The notes below the pieces were generated by a model that saw only the letters and a program-made list of their open reading frames with translations, searched no databases and was not told where the DNA came from. Position numbers and translations under genes: made by a program. A stretch of 6,974 nucleotides of DNA from contig JAQVAO010000029.1 in the NCBI GenBank assembly GCA_028690755.1, positions 1 through 6,974 of the forward strand, written 5' to 3'. How positions within the stretch are numbered: the first letter of the stretch is position 1; every line of letters begins with the position of its first letter. Origin of the DNA: Patescibacteria group bacterium. Its GTDB lineage: Bacteria > Patescibacteriota > UBA1384 > XYA2-FULL-43-10 > CAINNR01. Shown here piece after piece: positions 1 to 5,844 of the stretch.

Positions 1-290
1 CCGGTAATTCCAGAGGTTTTAGATGCTGTCCAGGAGAGATTGATTGTTGATGATGTTCCTTCAGTTGCTACCGATGCTACCAGATTTGTTGGAGCAGAAA
101 TTGATGTTGAGGTAGTTGCCGAAGTAGCAGGAGCACTCGCGGATGCTGGAGCTTCACCTGCAGCAATATCCGCAGCGGCATCGCCACCGGTTGATTCTTC
201 TGAAACCTCCACTTCTGGCGCCGGGCTTGATTCTGCTGGCGGCTCACCATCATAACCAAAAGTTGCAAAAACAAAGTCCTGGCTGGCGTC
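1..290 (-). pseudogene. Continuation of the secreted protein in the +1 frame: A/S/T/E/P-rich linker and start of an FN3 domain (partial)
   Basis: Reading the minus strand from base 290 in the frame one base beyond the upstream TGA gives 96 open codons to the window edge. It begins D-A-S-Q-D-F-V-F-A-T-F-G-Y, which completes the preceding beta-rich domain naturally. Next comes a low-complexity linker of about 45 residues rich in Ala, Glu, Ser, Thr and Pro. The end, from S-A-P-T-N-L to I-N-L-S-W-T-A-S, matches the first two strands of a fibronectin type III domain, with its conserved Pro and Trp. Secreted wall proteins commonly use such a linker before FN3 repeats. The frame has no plausible start of its own, so it belongs to the 777-289 gene, separated by a one-base shift from a mutation, assembly error or recoding. 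The 3' end is missing. An opposite-strand open frame at 40-255 is only its low-complexity complement. Confidence 0.7.
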
Positions 291-777
291 AGAGGGAGGA
301 GTCAATAATCGCCATGCCACGAGGATAAATATCAGACAAGTTTACTAGCCAATAAGCGTAACCAGAATTGGCTGAAACATGCATCTCGTATCGTCCATCT
401 GGAGTAACGTCGAGTGGCCCAATATCGGCAATATTGTAAGTCTCTTCTTTTGGTATTGTCATCGTTGTTTGGCCAATCAACGTTGGTGGAAGGACTGCAG
501 CATCATATACCTTAACCGTCAAAATACAGGATTCGGGACCATCGGGTAAAATACCCGCGTATACCCCAACACCATCGAGCTTGTTATAGACCGGACGGAA
601 AGTTTGCCCTAATATTTGATGAGTCTGAATTCGCCAATAGCCATTTGCATTGACTGTGAATTGATCAAGTGTTGACCAAGCTCCGGCTTTCTGAATGCCG
701 GAAAAAGAATAAACGAAAACAATCGCTAACGTCATAACAATTGTTAGCGCTTTCTTCACGAGTAGTTTCGAGACCAT
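289..777 (-). CDS. Secreted surface protein, N-terminal part (signal peptide + beta-rich domain); frame breaks at its stop
   Basis: Codes for 162 residues before a TGA at 291-289. Residues 1-33 form a signal peptide: Lys residues at 4, 8 and 9, a hydrophobic core at about 10-27, and an A-G-A signal-peptidase motif at 31-33 just before Trp34. The mature part (about 36-150) is rich in beta-type residues and has the pattern Q-T-F-R-P, then L-D-G-V-G-V-Y, seen in extracellular beta-sandwich modules; I cannot name the family. The stop appears premature, because the +1 frame immediately beyond it continues an open, protein-like sequence (separate entry). ATG at 777 is supported by a strong SD (GGAGG, four bases upstream) and by the signal peptide starting there. 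It is divergent from a sortase gene, so a surface-anchored or exported role is plausible, but the C-terminus that would carry a sorting signal is outside the window. Function is unknown; secretion is well supported. Confidence 0.8.
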   Translation of the reverse strand: MVSKLLVKKALTIVMTLAIVFVYSFSGIQKAGAWSTLDQFTVNANGYWRIQTHQILGQTFRPVYNKLDGVGVYAGILPDGPESCILTVKVYDAAVLPPTLIGQTTMTIPKEETYNIADIGPLDVTPDGRYEMHVSANSGYAYWLVNLSDIYPRGMAIIDSSL

Positions 778-781
778 TTTC

Positions 782-786
782 CCTCC
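782..786 (-). promoter_or_regulatory. Shine-Dalgarno of the secreted-protein gene
   Basis: The minus strand reads GGAGG followed by GAAA and then ATG at 777. This perfect SD core at four-base spacing fixes the start. It contrasts with the sortase gene across the same intergenic region, which has no SD. Confidence 0.7.
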
Positions 787-808
787 CTCTATATTATTAA
801 TTAACCTA

Positions 809-836
809 ATTACAATACTTTCATGGAATGTTGCAA
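809..836 (-). promoter_or_regulatory. Candidate sigma70-type promoter for the secreted-protein gene
   Basis: On the minus strand, TTGCAA (836-831, 4/6 to the -35 consensus) lies 16 bp from TGTAAT (814-809, 5/6 to the -10 consensus). Transcription would start near 802, giving a leader of about 25 nt that holds the SD. AT-rich intergenic DNA yields such matches by chance, so confidence is moderate. Confidence 0.4.
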
Positions 837-844
837 ATTGTTGC

Positions 845-873
845 TGGAAAAAAAGCAGTTATTCGATTACAAT
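845..873 (+). promoter_or_regulatory. Candidate promoter of the sortase gene, leaderless geometry
   Basis: TGGAAA (845-850, 4/6) lies 17 bp from TACAAT (868-873, 5/6). The -10 ends only seven bases before the ATG at 881, so transcription would begin at or next to the start codon. No SD-like purine run lies just before the ATG. Both facts point to a leaderless mRNA. Confidence 0.5.
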
Positions 874-880
874 ACTAATA

Positions 881-1651
881 ATGTCAGAAAAAATTAGCGA
901 AAAAGATTTAGAGCAGATATTTATCGCCAGTAGGCTAAAAAAGAAAAACCCGCTTTGGATTTTTCTCAAATTCGTGGTTATTTTTATTCTTGTTTTTGCT
1001 GTAGTATATTTTGCTCTAAATTATTCTGCCTATATTCAAAAAATTAAATTTTGGTACCGAGATGAATTTATACCAAGCGAAAAACCGCTCTCAGACATAA
1101 TCTTAGGTCCAAGTGATGTTAATAAAGAAAAAGATTCGTATTTTCCGAACATTGAGGACAATTCGATTTTTGTTGAAAGAATCGATATCAAAGCGCCGAT
1201 AACTTTTCGGGTTGAAAATGAAGAAAAAGCCGTTAGCGATAACTTAAAAAAAGGTGTTATTCATATCGCCGGCACTAGTTTGCCCGGTGAGAATGGAAAC
1301 GTTTTTATCACTGGCCATAGTTCAAATTATCCCTGGGTATCAAGTAAATACAACGCAGTTTTTGCCCTTCTGGACAAAGAGGTAATCGGGGATTTAATAT
1401 TAGTAAAATTCCAAAACGTTAATTACGTTTATCAAATAGAGGAAAAATTTGTTGTAGGACCAACCGAAACCTCAGTTATGAATGTCTACGCCGAGTATCC
1501 GACACTGACAATGATGACCTGTACTCCTGTTGGTACGAATCTAAACCGTCTGATAATAAGAGCAAAACAGATACTACCGGACCCAAAAAACAATATCGGG
1601 GGGTCAATTGAAGAACAAAATACAAATAGGTTGCCAGCCGGCGTAAGATGA
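881..1651 (+). CDS. Membrane-anchored sortase (class D/E-like)
   Basis: Cysteine transpeptidase of 256 residues predicted to link secreted proteins to the cell envelope, or to each other, from the outer face of the cytoplasmic membrane. Residues 1-25 are charged and cytoplasmic, about 26-48 form one transmembrane anchor, and the rest is extracytoplasmic. The catalytic domain starts near residue 95. The His motif is F-I-T-G-H-S-S (His146), the Cys motif T-L-T-M-M-T-C-T-P-V-G-T (Cys214), and the catalytic Arg is probably Arg223 in N-R-L-I-I-R-A. The TC-x-P-x-GT-xxx-R-L-I arrangement resembles class D/E sortases rather than class A or B; the exact class is uncertain. A polar tail of about 28 residues follows the last strand. 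The start has no SD and sits seven bases after a -10 box. Its divergent neighbour is a secreted FN3-containing protein, a plausible substrate, but no sorting signal is visible in the window. Confidence 0.9.
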   Translation: MSEKISEKDLEQIFIASRLKKKNPLWIFLKFVVIFILVFAVVYFALNYSAYIQKIKFWYRDEFIPSEKPLSDIILGPSDVNKEKDSYFPNIEDNSIFVERIDIKAPITFRVENEEKAVSDNLKKGVIHIAGTSLPGENGNVFITGHSSNYPWVSSKYNAVFALLDKEVIGDLILVKFQNVNYVYQIEEKFVVGPTETSVMNVYAEYPTLTMMTCTPVGTNLNRLIIRAKQILPDPKNNIGGSIEEQNTNRLPAGVR

Positions 1652-1658
1652 GATCAAA

Positions 1659-2387
1659 TTAGATAACTCTGGCTTTTTTGTAGCCCTCAGAATCTTTATA
1701 GAGCAGGTAAGCACCATCCCAACTAAATATAAACTTTGATATTAAATTATCGGGAAGATCGACGAGCTTAACATCATTTGTTCCGTCAGTGGCAACTATT
1801 CTGATATCATCGCCCTGTTGGTAGGCAACATAATCTCGCCCAGGATACCAGATAACATTAGAAATTGGCACCGAATATCTTGTCACCAATTTTTCGCCGA
1901 CCCAAATCTCGTAATTATTTGAGGTTAAATCGCCCTGTGGATTTTTTACTAGGGAATCATAGGGAGTATTTATGGCATCAATTTCTGATTGCTCTGTTAC
2001 CAAATTAATTTCTGGATTTTCACGGAAAAGCACAACATTTTTAATCGACAAGACTTTATCAGCCTCAATGGCGACTGAAGAATTCCAAGACTGATAACCT
2101 TCATGCTTAATTGATACACTGTAGTGACCTGGTAACAGGTTGGTATCAAAAGGAGAAGATTCTGATTTTTTTTCATTGTTTATATAGACATCAGCATCTT
2201 TTGGCTGAAAAGTTAGGTAGATAATACCTGTGTGAATAATGGAAAAATTTTTCCAATCAATTTTGTAACCAAAACCATAAAAAATCAAAGAAAGTGAGAC
2301 AACAACAATCACCAAAGTAACAATACTTTGTCCAATGATAATTTCTTTTAAGCGTTTTTCTCTTGGGACATGTTTGTATTCGTTCAT
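1659..2387 (-). CDS. Membrane-anchored PEGA-domain protein with a short C-terminal propeller-like region
   Basis: Protein of 242 residues with one N-terminal transmembrane segment (about 17-40) after a basic cytoplasmic start, so most of it lies outside the membrane. Residues about 54-121 form a PEGA domain: a strand ending in F-Q-P-K-D-A-D-V-Y-I-N, a turn with S-S-P-F, then L-L-P-G-H-Y-S-V-S-I-K-H-E-G-Y, the site of the P-E-G-A-like core. From about 157 onward there are WD40/TolB-like strand pairs: N-Y-E-I-W, I-S-N-V-I-W-Y-P, D-D-I-R-I-V-A-T-D-G, and F-S-W-D-G-A-Y-L-L-Y. That is about two to three blades, too few for a closed propeller, and the linker after PEGA is only about 35 residues. 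PEGA domains occur in surface proteins of many bacteria; the ligand is unknown and no enzymatic residues are evident. It ends 7 bp from the convergent sortase stop and is divergent from murA. Confidence 0.8.
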   Translation of the reverse strand: MNEYKHVPREKRLKEIIIGQSIVTLVIVVVSLSLIFYGFGYKIDWKNFSIIHTGIIYLTFQPKDADVYINNEKKSESSPFDTNLLPGHYSVSIKHEGYQSWNSSVAIEADKVLSIKNVVLFRENPEINLVTEQSEIDAINTPYDSLVKNPQGDLTSNNYEIWVGEKLVTRYSVPISNVIWYPGRDYVAYQQGDDIRIVATDGTNDVKLVDLPDNLISKFIFSWDGAYLLYKDSEGYKKARVI

Positions 2388-2393
2388 GAGAAT

Positions 2394-2422
2394 AGTATAG
2401 CGGATATTGTAAATTTAGTAAA
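2394..2422 (-). promoter_or_regulatory. Candidate promoter of the PEGA gene, leaderless geometry
   Basis: On the minus strand, TTTACT (2422-2417, 4/6) lies 17 bp from TATACT (2399-2394, 5/6). The -10 ends six bases before the ATG at 2387, so the transcript would begin at the start codon. No SD is present. It overlaps the candidate murA promoter by 16 bp. Confidence 0.5.
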
Positions 2423-2435
2423 TTCGCGGTATTAT
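2407..2435 (+). promoter_or_regulatory. Candidate promoter of the murA operon
   Basis: TTGTAA (2407-2412, 4/6) lies 17 bp from TATTAT (2430-2435, 5/6). The predicted start point near 2442 leaves a leader of about 7 nt. A weaker alternative -10 (TATTAC, 2438-2443) would make the mRNA fully leaderless. No SD precedes the ATG at 2449. Confidence 0.45.
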
Positions 2436-2448
2436 TTTATTACATATT

Positions 2449-3750
2449 ATGGCCAAATTTATTATACAAGGTAGAAAAAAATTAGCTGGTACTTTTGCTG
2501 TTTTGGGTGCCAAAAACGCCGCAGTCAAGATGCTGGCAGCATCAATAATGATCAAGGGTGAGACAACTATTCATAATGTCCCGCGTATTTTGGATATCCT
2601 GCGAATGATTGAAGTAATTGAAAGCATTGGGGTAAAGACAAGTTTCGAGGGGAATACTTTAAAAATTGATGCCTCTCGCGTCAACTCCTTTGAACCCAAC
2701 GAGGATCCAATAAAAAAACTTCGTGGAGCCGTTGTAATTATCGGGCCACTGCTTTCACTTTTTGGTGAAGCAAAATTCTTTGAGCCTGGTGGCTGTATTA
2801 TCGGAGCAAGACCGATAGACTATCACATCAAAGCTTTCGAAGATATGGGAGTAGAAACAAATTACAGTCAAGAAAACAACCGCTACCATCTCAAAGCCAA
2901 CGGATCATATCGTGGTGGCGATAAAGATATTTCGCTAGAAGAGATGAGCGTAACTACAACGGAAAATGCTTTGATGGCCGCTGTCCTAAGAAAAGGAAAA
3001 ACGACAATCAGAATTTGCGCTTGTGAGCCGGAAATCGTTGATTTGGCAAACTTTCTCAATCAGGCCGGTGCAAAAATTACTGGAGCAGGTACAAACACTA
3101 TAGTGGTTGAAGGCGTTGATAAACTAAATCCGACTGAATATACTGAATATACAGTAATGCCCGACCGAATTGAGGCCGGGACCATAGCTATCGCCGCAGC
3201 AATATGTGGTGGTAAAGTGGAAATAACCAATATAATTCCAGAACATTTATCGTTAGTATTAAACAAATTCAAAAATTCGAATGTCGATTATCAAATAGAA
3301 AAAACTGATAAAGTTTATTCGAAAATGATCGTCGACCAAAAAAGAGAACTGATCGCGCCAAATACAAAATGGATCGATACCCGACCGTACCCCGGCTTTC
3401 CGACAGATTTGCAATCGCCATTTGCCGTCTTGATGACTCAGGCAAATGGGAGATCCAAGATATTTGAAACCTTGTTTGAAGCCCGATTTGATTATGTAAA
3501 ATGGTTGGTAGAAATGGGTGCGAACATTGAGGTCGTAAATCCTTTTATTGTGGAAATTACTGGCCCAACAAAACTTCAGGGCAAAAAAATTGAATCTAGC
3601 GACCTGCGGGGTGGTGCTGCATTGCTTTTGGCTGGGCTCTGCGCTGAAGGCAAAACTGAAATTGAAAACGTCGAATTTATCGATCGTGGTTACGAAAACA
3701 TTGATATTCGCTTAAATAAATTGGGGGCCTCAATCGAAAGGACGAATTAA
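2449..3750 (+). CDS. murA: UDP-N-acetylglucosamine 1-carboxyvinyltransferase MurA
   Basis: Cytoplasmic enzyme that transfers enolpyruvate from phosphoenolpyruvate to UDP-GlcNAc, the first committed step of peptidoglycan precursor synthesis. The length of 433 residues suits the family's usual size of about 420-430. Key motifs are intact: G-A-K-N-A-A with Lys22, L-R-G-A with Arg92, P-G-G-C-I-I-G-A-R-P with the active-site Cys116 and Arg121, P-G-F-P-T-D with the general-base Asp320, and S-D-L-R-G-G with Arg387. Cys116 is the residue alkylated by fosfomycin, so the target is of the Cys type rather than the resistant Asp type. The two-domain inside-out barrel repeat is evident from paired x-L-x-G-A motifs at both ends. 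The ATG at 2449 fits the family N-terminus (M-x-K-F-I-I-x-G) and has no SD. It is the first gene of the operon; its TAA shares one base with the mreB ATG, indicating co-transcription and possible translational coupling. Confidence 0.97.
   Translation: MAKFIIQGRKKLAGTFAVLGAKNAAVKMLAASIMIKGETTIHNVPRILDILRMIEVIESIGVKTSFEGNTLKIDASRVNSFEPNEDPIKKLRGAVVIIGPLLSLFGEAKFFEPGGCIIGARPIDYHIKAFEDMGVETNYSQENNRYHLKANGSYRGGDKDISLEEMSVTTTENALMAAVLRKGKTTIRICACEPEIVDLANFLNQAGAKITGAGTNTIVVEGVDKLNPTEYTEYTVMPDRIEAGTIAIAAAICGGKVEITNIIPEHLSLVLNKFKNSNVDYQIEKTDKVYSKMIVDQKRELIAPNTKWIDTRPYPGFPTDLQSPFAVLMTQANGRSKIFETLFEARFDYVKWLVEMGANIEVVNPFIVEITGPTKLQGKKIESSDLRGGAALLLAGLCAEGKTEIENVEFIDRGYENIDIRLNKLGASIERTN
3737..3742 (+). 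promoter_or_regulatory. Shine-Dalgarno of mreB inside the murA 3' end
   Basis: AAAGGA lies seven bases before the mreB ATG, within the last murA codons. Together with the TAATG stop-start overlap it supports the 3750 start and coupled translation. Confidence 0.6.
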
Positions 3751-4757
3751 TGGCCAGGCGAATCGCGATTGATCTAGGGACGACAAATGTCTTAGTCTAT
3801 ATTCCAAAAAGCGGAATTGTTGTTAACGAACCGTCTGTCGTTGCCATGCAGGTCAAAGATAACCAGATTGTCGCCATTGGCGAAGAAGCGAGAAAGATGA
3901 TCGGTCGGACTCCGGAAAGCATTATCGCTGCCCATCCTCTCCAGAATGGCGTAATTGCTAATTACAATATTTCAGAAGCAATGCTTCGACATTTTATCAA
4001 TAAGGTCAGCGGCAGAATTCGTTTTACCAGACCGGAAGTCATGATGGCGGTGCCGGTTGGTGTTACCTCGACCGAAAAACGCGCAGTGATCGATGCCACG
4101 GTATCAGCTGGTGCCAAACAGGCTTACCTGATTAAAGAGCCGATCGCTGCCGCTCTCGGTGCCGGAATACCGATCGCCACTCCATCTGGAAATATGATTA
4201 TTGATATCGGCGGTGGAACATGCGAGGTTGCTGTAATTTCACTGGGCGATGTCGTATCAGCCAGTTCAGTTCGCACCGGCGGCAATAAAATTGATCTTGC
4301 GATTTCAAACTATATCCGAAAAAAACACAATCTAATTGTTGGTGAGCAGACTGCAGAAGAGATCAAAAAAAGAATCGGATCAGCCGTTGAGCCAAACAAA
4401 GAGCTGAAAATGGAAGTTTCCGGCTCAAATGCCATTACCGGCCTTCCCGAAAGCATAATGATCACATCAACTGATATCGTCAAAGCGGTTAAGCAGCCAC
4501 TTCTGGAAATTATTAATGCAGTCAAAAGTGTTCTACAACAAACTCCGCCGGAACTTGCCTCTGATGTTATGGACAAGGGTATAATTCTCACCGGCGGCGG
4601 AGCATTACTTCGAAATCTCGACACCTTAATGACAAAAATCACCGGCGTGCCCTGTCAGGTCGCTGATGACCCGGCCACCTGTGTCGTCAAAGGTGCCGGC
4701 ATCGCAGTCGAGCACTTGGATGCCTACAAAAAATCAGTTCTCTGGGCAAAGGAGTAA
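3750..4757 (+). CDS. mreB: Rod shape-determining protein MreB (bacterial actin)
   Basis: Actin-like ATPase that forms membrane-associated filaments and guides lateral cell-wall synthesis. The length of 335 residues is normal. Nucleotide-binding motifs are present: phosphate-1 I-D-L-G-T-T-N (7-13), the catalytic-type Glu130 in K-E-P-I-A-A-A-L-G, phosphate-2 D-I-G-G-G-T (152-157), and the adenosine motif L-T-G-G-G-A-L-L (280-287). The MreB-specific stretch N-Y-I-R-K-K with a later T-A-E-E-I-K-K-R-I-G-S-A (187-212) separates it from FtsA, DnaK and ParM. The N-terminus begins directly at the first strand, with no amphipathic helix of the E. coli type, so membrane contact may rely on the hydrophobic loop near residues 88-93 (inference). 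mreC, mreD and rodA are not adjacent. Linkage to murA recalls Firmicutes, where murA and mbl lie close together. One base separates its stop from the next ATG. Confidence 0.96.
   Translation: MARRIAIDLGTTNVLVYIPKSGIVVNEPSVVAMQVKDNQIVAIGEEARKMIGRTPESIIAAHPLQNGVIANYNISEAMLRHFINKVSGRIRFTRPEVMMAVPVGVTSTEKRAVIDATVSAGAKQAYLIKEPIAAALGAGIPIATPSGNMIIDIGGGTCEVAVISLGDVVSASSVRTGGNKIDLAISNYIRKKHNLIVGEQTAEEIKKRIGSAVEPNKELKMEVSGSNAITGLPESIMITSTDIVKAVKQPLLEIINAVKSVLQQTPPELASDVMDKGIILTGGGALLRNLDTLMTKITGVPCQVADDPATCVVKGAGIAVEHLDAYKKSVLWAKE
4748..4754 (+). promoter_or_regulatory. Shine-Dalgarno deciding the start of the first glycosyltransferase
   Basis: AAAGGAG overlaps the last mreB codons and sits four bases before the ATG at 4759. 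It supports that start over an in-frame ATG at 4666, which would add 31 non-homologous residues read through mreB. Confidence 0.75.
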
Positions 4758-4758
4758 G

Positions 4759-5844
4759 ATGTTAATTGGAATCGACGCCTCGCGGGTAAAAAGTACTCAT
4801 CGAACAGGAACGGAGAATTACTCCTATAATTTAATCAAGCATTTAGCAAAAATCGATAATAAAAATCGCTACCGACTCTACGTCCAGAATGACTATGATA
4901 GCTCTCTTGACAATTTGCCCAACAATTTTGAAATCAAGGTGATTAATTACAAAAAATACTGGACGCAAATCGGATTATCGCTCGAGATGTTGCGCCAAAA
5001 GCCGGATGTTCTTTTTATTCCAGCACATACGATTCCATTTTTTGCTCCCAAAAAAACTTTTTTGACCATCCATGATCTCGCCTGGAAATACTACCCGGAA
5101 GCCTACAGCAAAAAAGATCTTTTTATTCAAAATGCTAATTTAAAAAGAGCGGTCAAGAAAAACACGGGAATTGTAATTTACAGCAGGTCTACTCTTTCGG
5201 ATCTAAAGAAATTTTATAATATTAAAAATGAAAATATTCACTTTGTTAGTATGGGCTATGAAAAGATAATTTCCATCAGTGATGATAAAAAATATCAGGA
5301 ATATAAGCCATATATATTATCAGTCGGCAGACTGGAAACACGAAAAAATATTATTGGAATTATCAAAGCCTACAACCTCTTGCGAAAAGAGCGAAAAATT
5401 AGACACAAACTATTGCTCGCCGGCAAACCGGGATATGGTTACGATGAAATTAAGACCGAGATTACAAAATCAAAATATTATCCGAAAGACATAGTAGAGC
5501 TTGGTTATGTTTCCGACGATGATCTACCAGCGATTTACAAAAACGCCTCGATGCTTCTCTATCCATCGCTTTGCGAAGGTTTTGGTTTTCCAATCCTCGA
5601 GGCCCATACTTTTGAAATCCCGGTGATTACTTCAAACAGATCTAGCATGGCCGAGATTGCTGACGGTTCGGCACTTCTTGTCAACCCGGACAAAGTCTTC
5701 GAAATCGCTGCCGCGATGAGTCAAATTATCAACAAACCAGAGATCAAAAAAGCGCTTAATATCAAAGCAAAAAAAGTCCTCTCCCGCTATTCATGGGAGC
5801 AATGCGCCAAAGAAACGCTCGCTGTTTTTGAGGAGAAAAAATGA
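4759..5844 (+). CDS. GT4-family glycosyltransferase (mannosyltransferase-like)
   Basis: Predicted 361-residue GT-B fold retaining glycosyltransferase that moves a sugar from a nucleotide donor to a growing surface glycan on the cytoplasmic face of the membrane; no membrane segment is seen. I start it at 4759, where M-L-I-G-I-D-A-S-R begins the canonical first strand, rather than at the in-frame ATG 4666 inside mreB. The N-terminal acceptor domain contains T-I-H-D-L-A-W (103-109) and Y-S-R-S-T-L-S-D-L (141-149). The C-terminal donor domain starts near 183, with S-V-G-R-L-E-T-R-K-N-I (Arg191, Lys196) contacting donor phosphate, and the E-x7-E motif E-G-F-G-F-P-I-L-E (Glu273, Glu281). A C-terminal Y-S-W-E-Q-C-A helix is typical of the family. 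Donor and acceptor cannot be read from sequence; mannose is a guess from relatives. It overlaps the next gene by four bases (ATGA). Confidence 0.9.
   Translation: MLIGIDASRVKSTHRTGTENYSYNLIKHLAKIDNKNRYRLYVQNDYDSSLDNLPNNFEIKVINYKKYWTQIGLSLEMLRQKPDVLFIPAHTIPFFAPKKTFLTIHDLAWKYYPEAYSKKDLFIQNANLKRAVKKNTGIVIYSRSTLSDLKKFYNIKNENIHFVSMGYEKIISISDDKKYQEYKPYILSVGRLETRKNIIGIIKAYNLLRKERKIRHKLLLAGKPGYGYDEIKTEITKSKYYPKDIVELGYVSDDDLPAIYKNASMLLYPSLCEGFGFPILEAHTFEIPVITSNRSSMAEIADGSALLVNPDKVFEIAAAMSQIINKPEIKKALNIKAKKVLSRYSWEQCAKETLAVFEEKK
5831..5835 (+). promoter_or_regulatory. Shine-Dalgarno of the second glycosyltransferase
   Basis: AGGAG lies in the last codons of the preceding gene, five A residues before the ATG at 5841. 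The SD and the ATGA overlap point to translational coupling. Confidence 0.65.

Larger units (their letters stand above)
809..876. repeat. 11-bp direct repeat ATTACAATACT (809-819 and 866-876) in the divergent intergenic region
   Basis: The same 11 bases occur twice, 57 bp apart. The right copy contains the candidate -10 box of the sortase gene (TACAAT). The left copy overlaps the candidate -10 of the secreted-protein gene read on the other strand. This could be a shared operator or just two similar AT-rich promoter elements; identity is exact over 11 bases and stops abruptly on both sides. Confidence 0.35.

Noticed and set aside
40..255. Plus-strand open frame of 71 codons rich in Ala, Val and Ser
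   Set aside because: It is the complement of the low-complexity linker and FN3 start on the minus strand. It has no SD and no recognisable domain, and the minus-strand reading gives a coherent secreted protein.
289..291. UGA reassignment to explain the in-frame TGA of the secreted protein
   Set aside because: The original frame holds several more stops soon after the TGA, and other genes here end in TGA. Only a frame change restores a sensible protein.
823..897. 24-codon open frame (M-E-C-C-K-L) ahead of and overlapping the sortase start, a possible uORF
   Set aside because: It has no SD and no convincing -35 for an upstream plus-strand promoter, and it would be outside a leaderless sortase transcript starting near 880.
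1633..1679. Possible rho-independent terminator between the convergent sortase and PEGA genes: GCCAG (1633-1637), CTGGC (1669-1673), then six T
   Set aside because: The stem is only 5 bp with a loop of about 31 bases, and it lies across both coding ends. Too weak to call.
3060..3272. Minus-strand open frame within murA (also 4310-4642 within mreB and 5936-6172 within the second transferase)
   Set aside because: Antisense shadows of strongly supported genes, without SD sequences or recognisable protein features.
4666..4758. Upstream ATG extending the first glycosyltransferase by 31 residues
   Set aside because: The extension lies wholly inside the mreB coding sequence. The ATG at 4759 has a strong SD and begins the canonical GT-B first strand.
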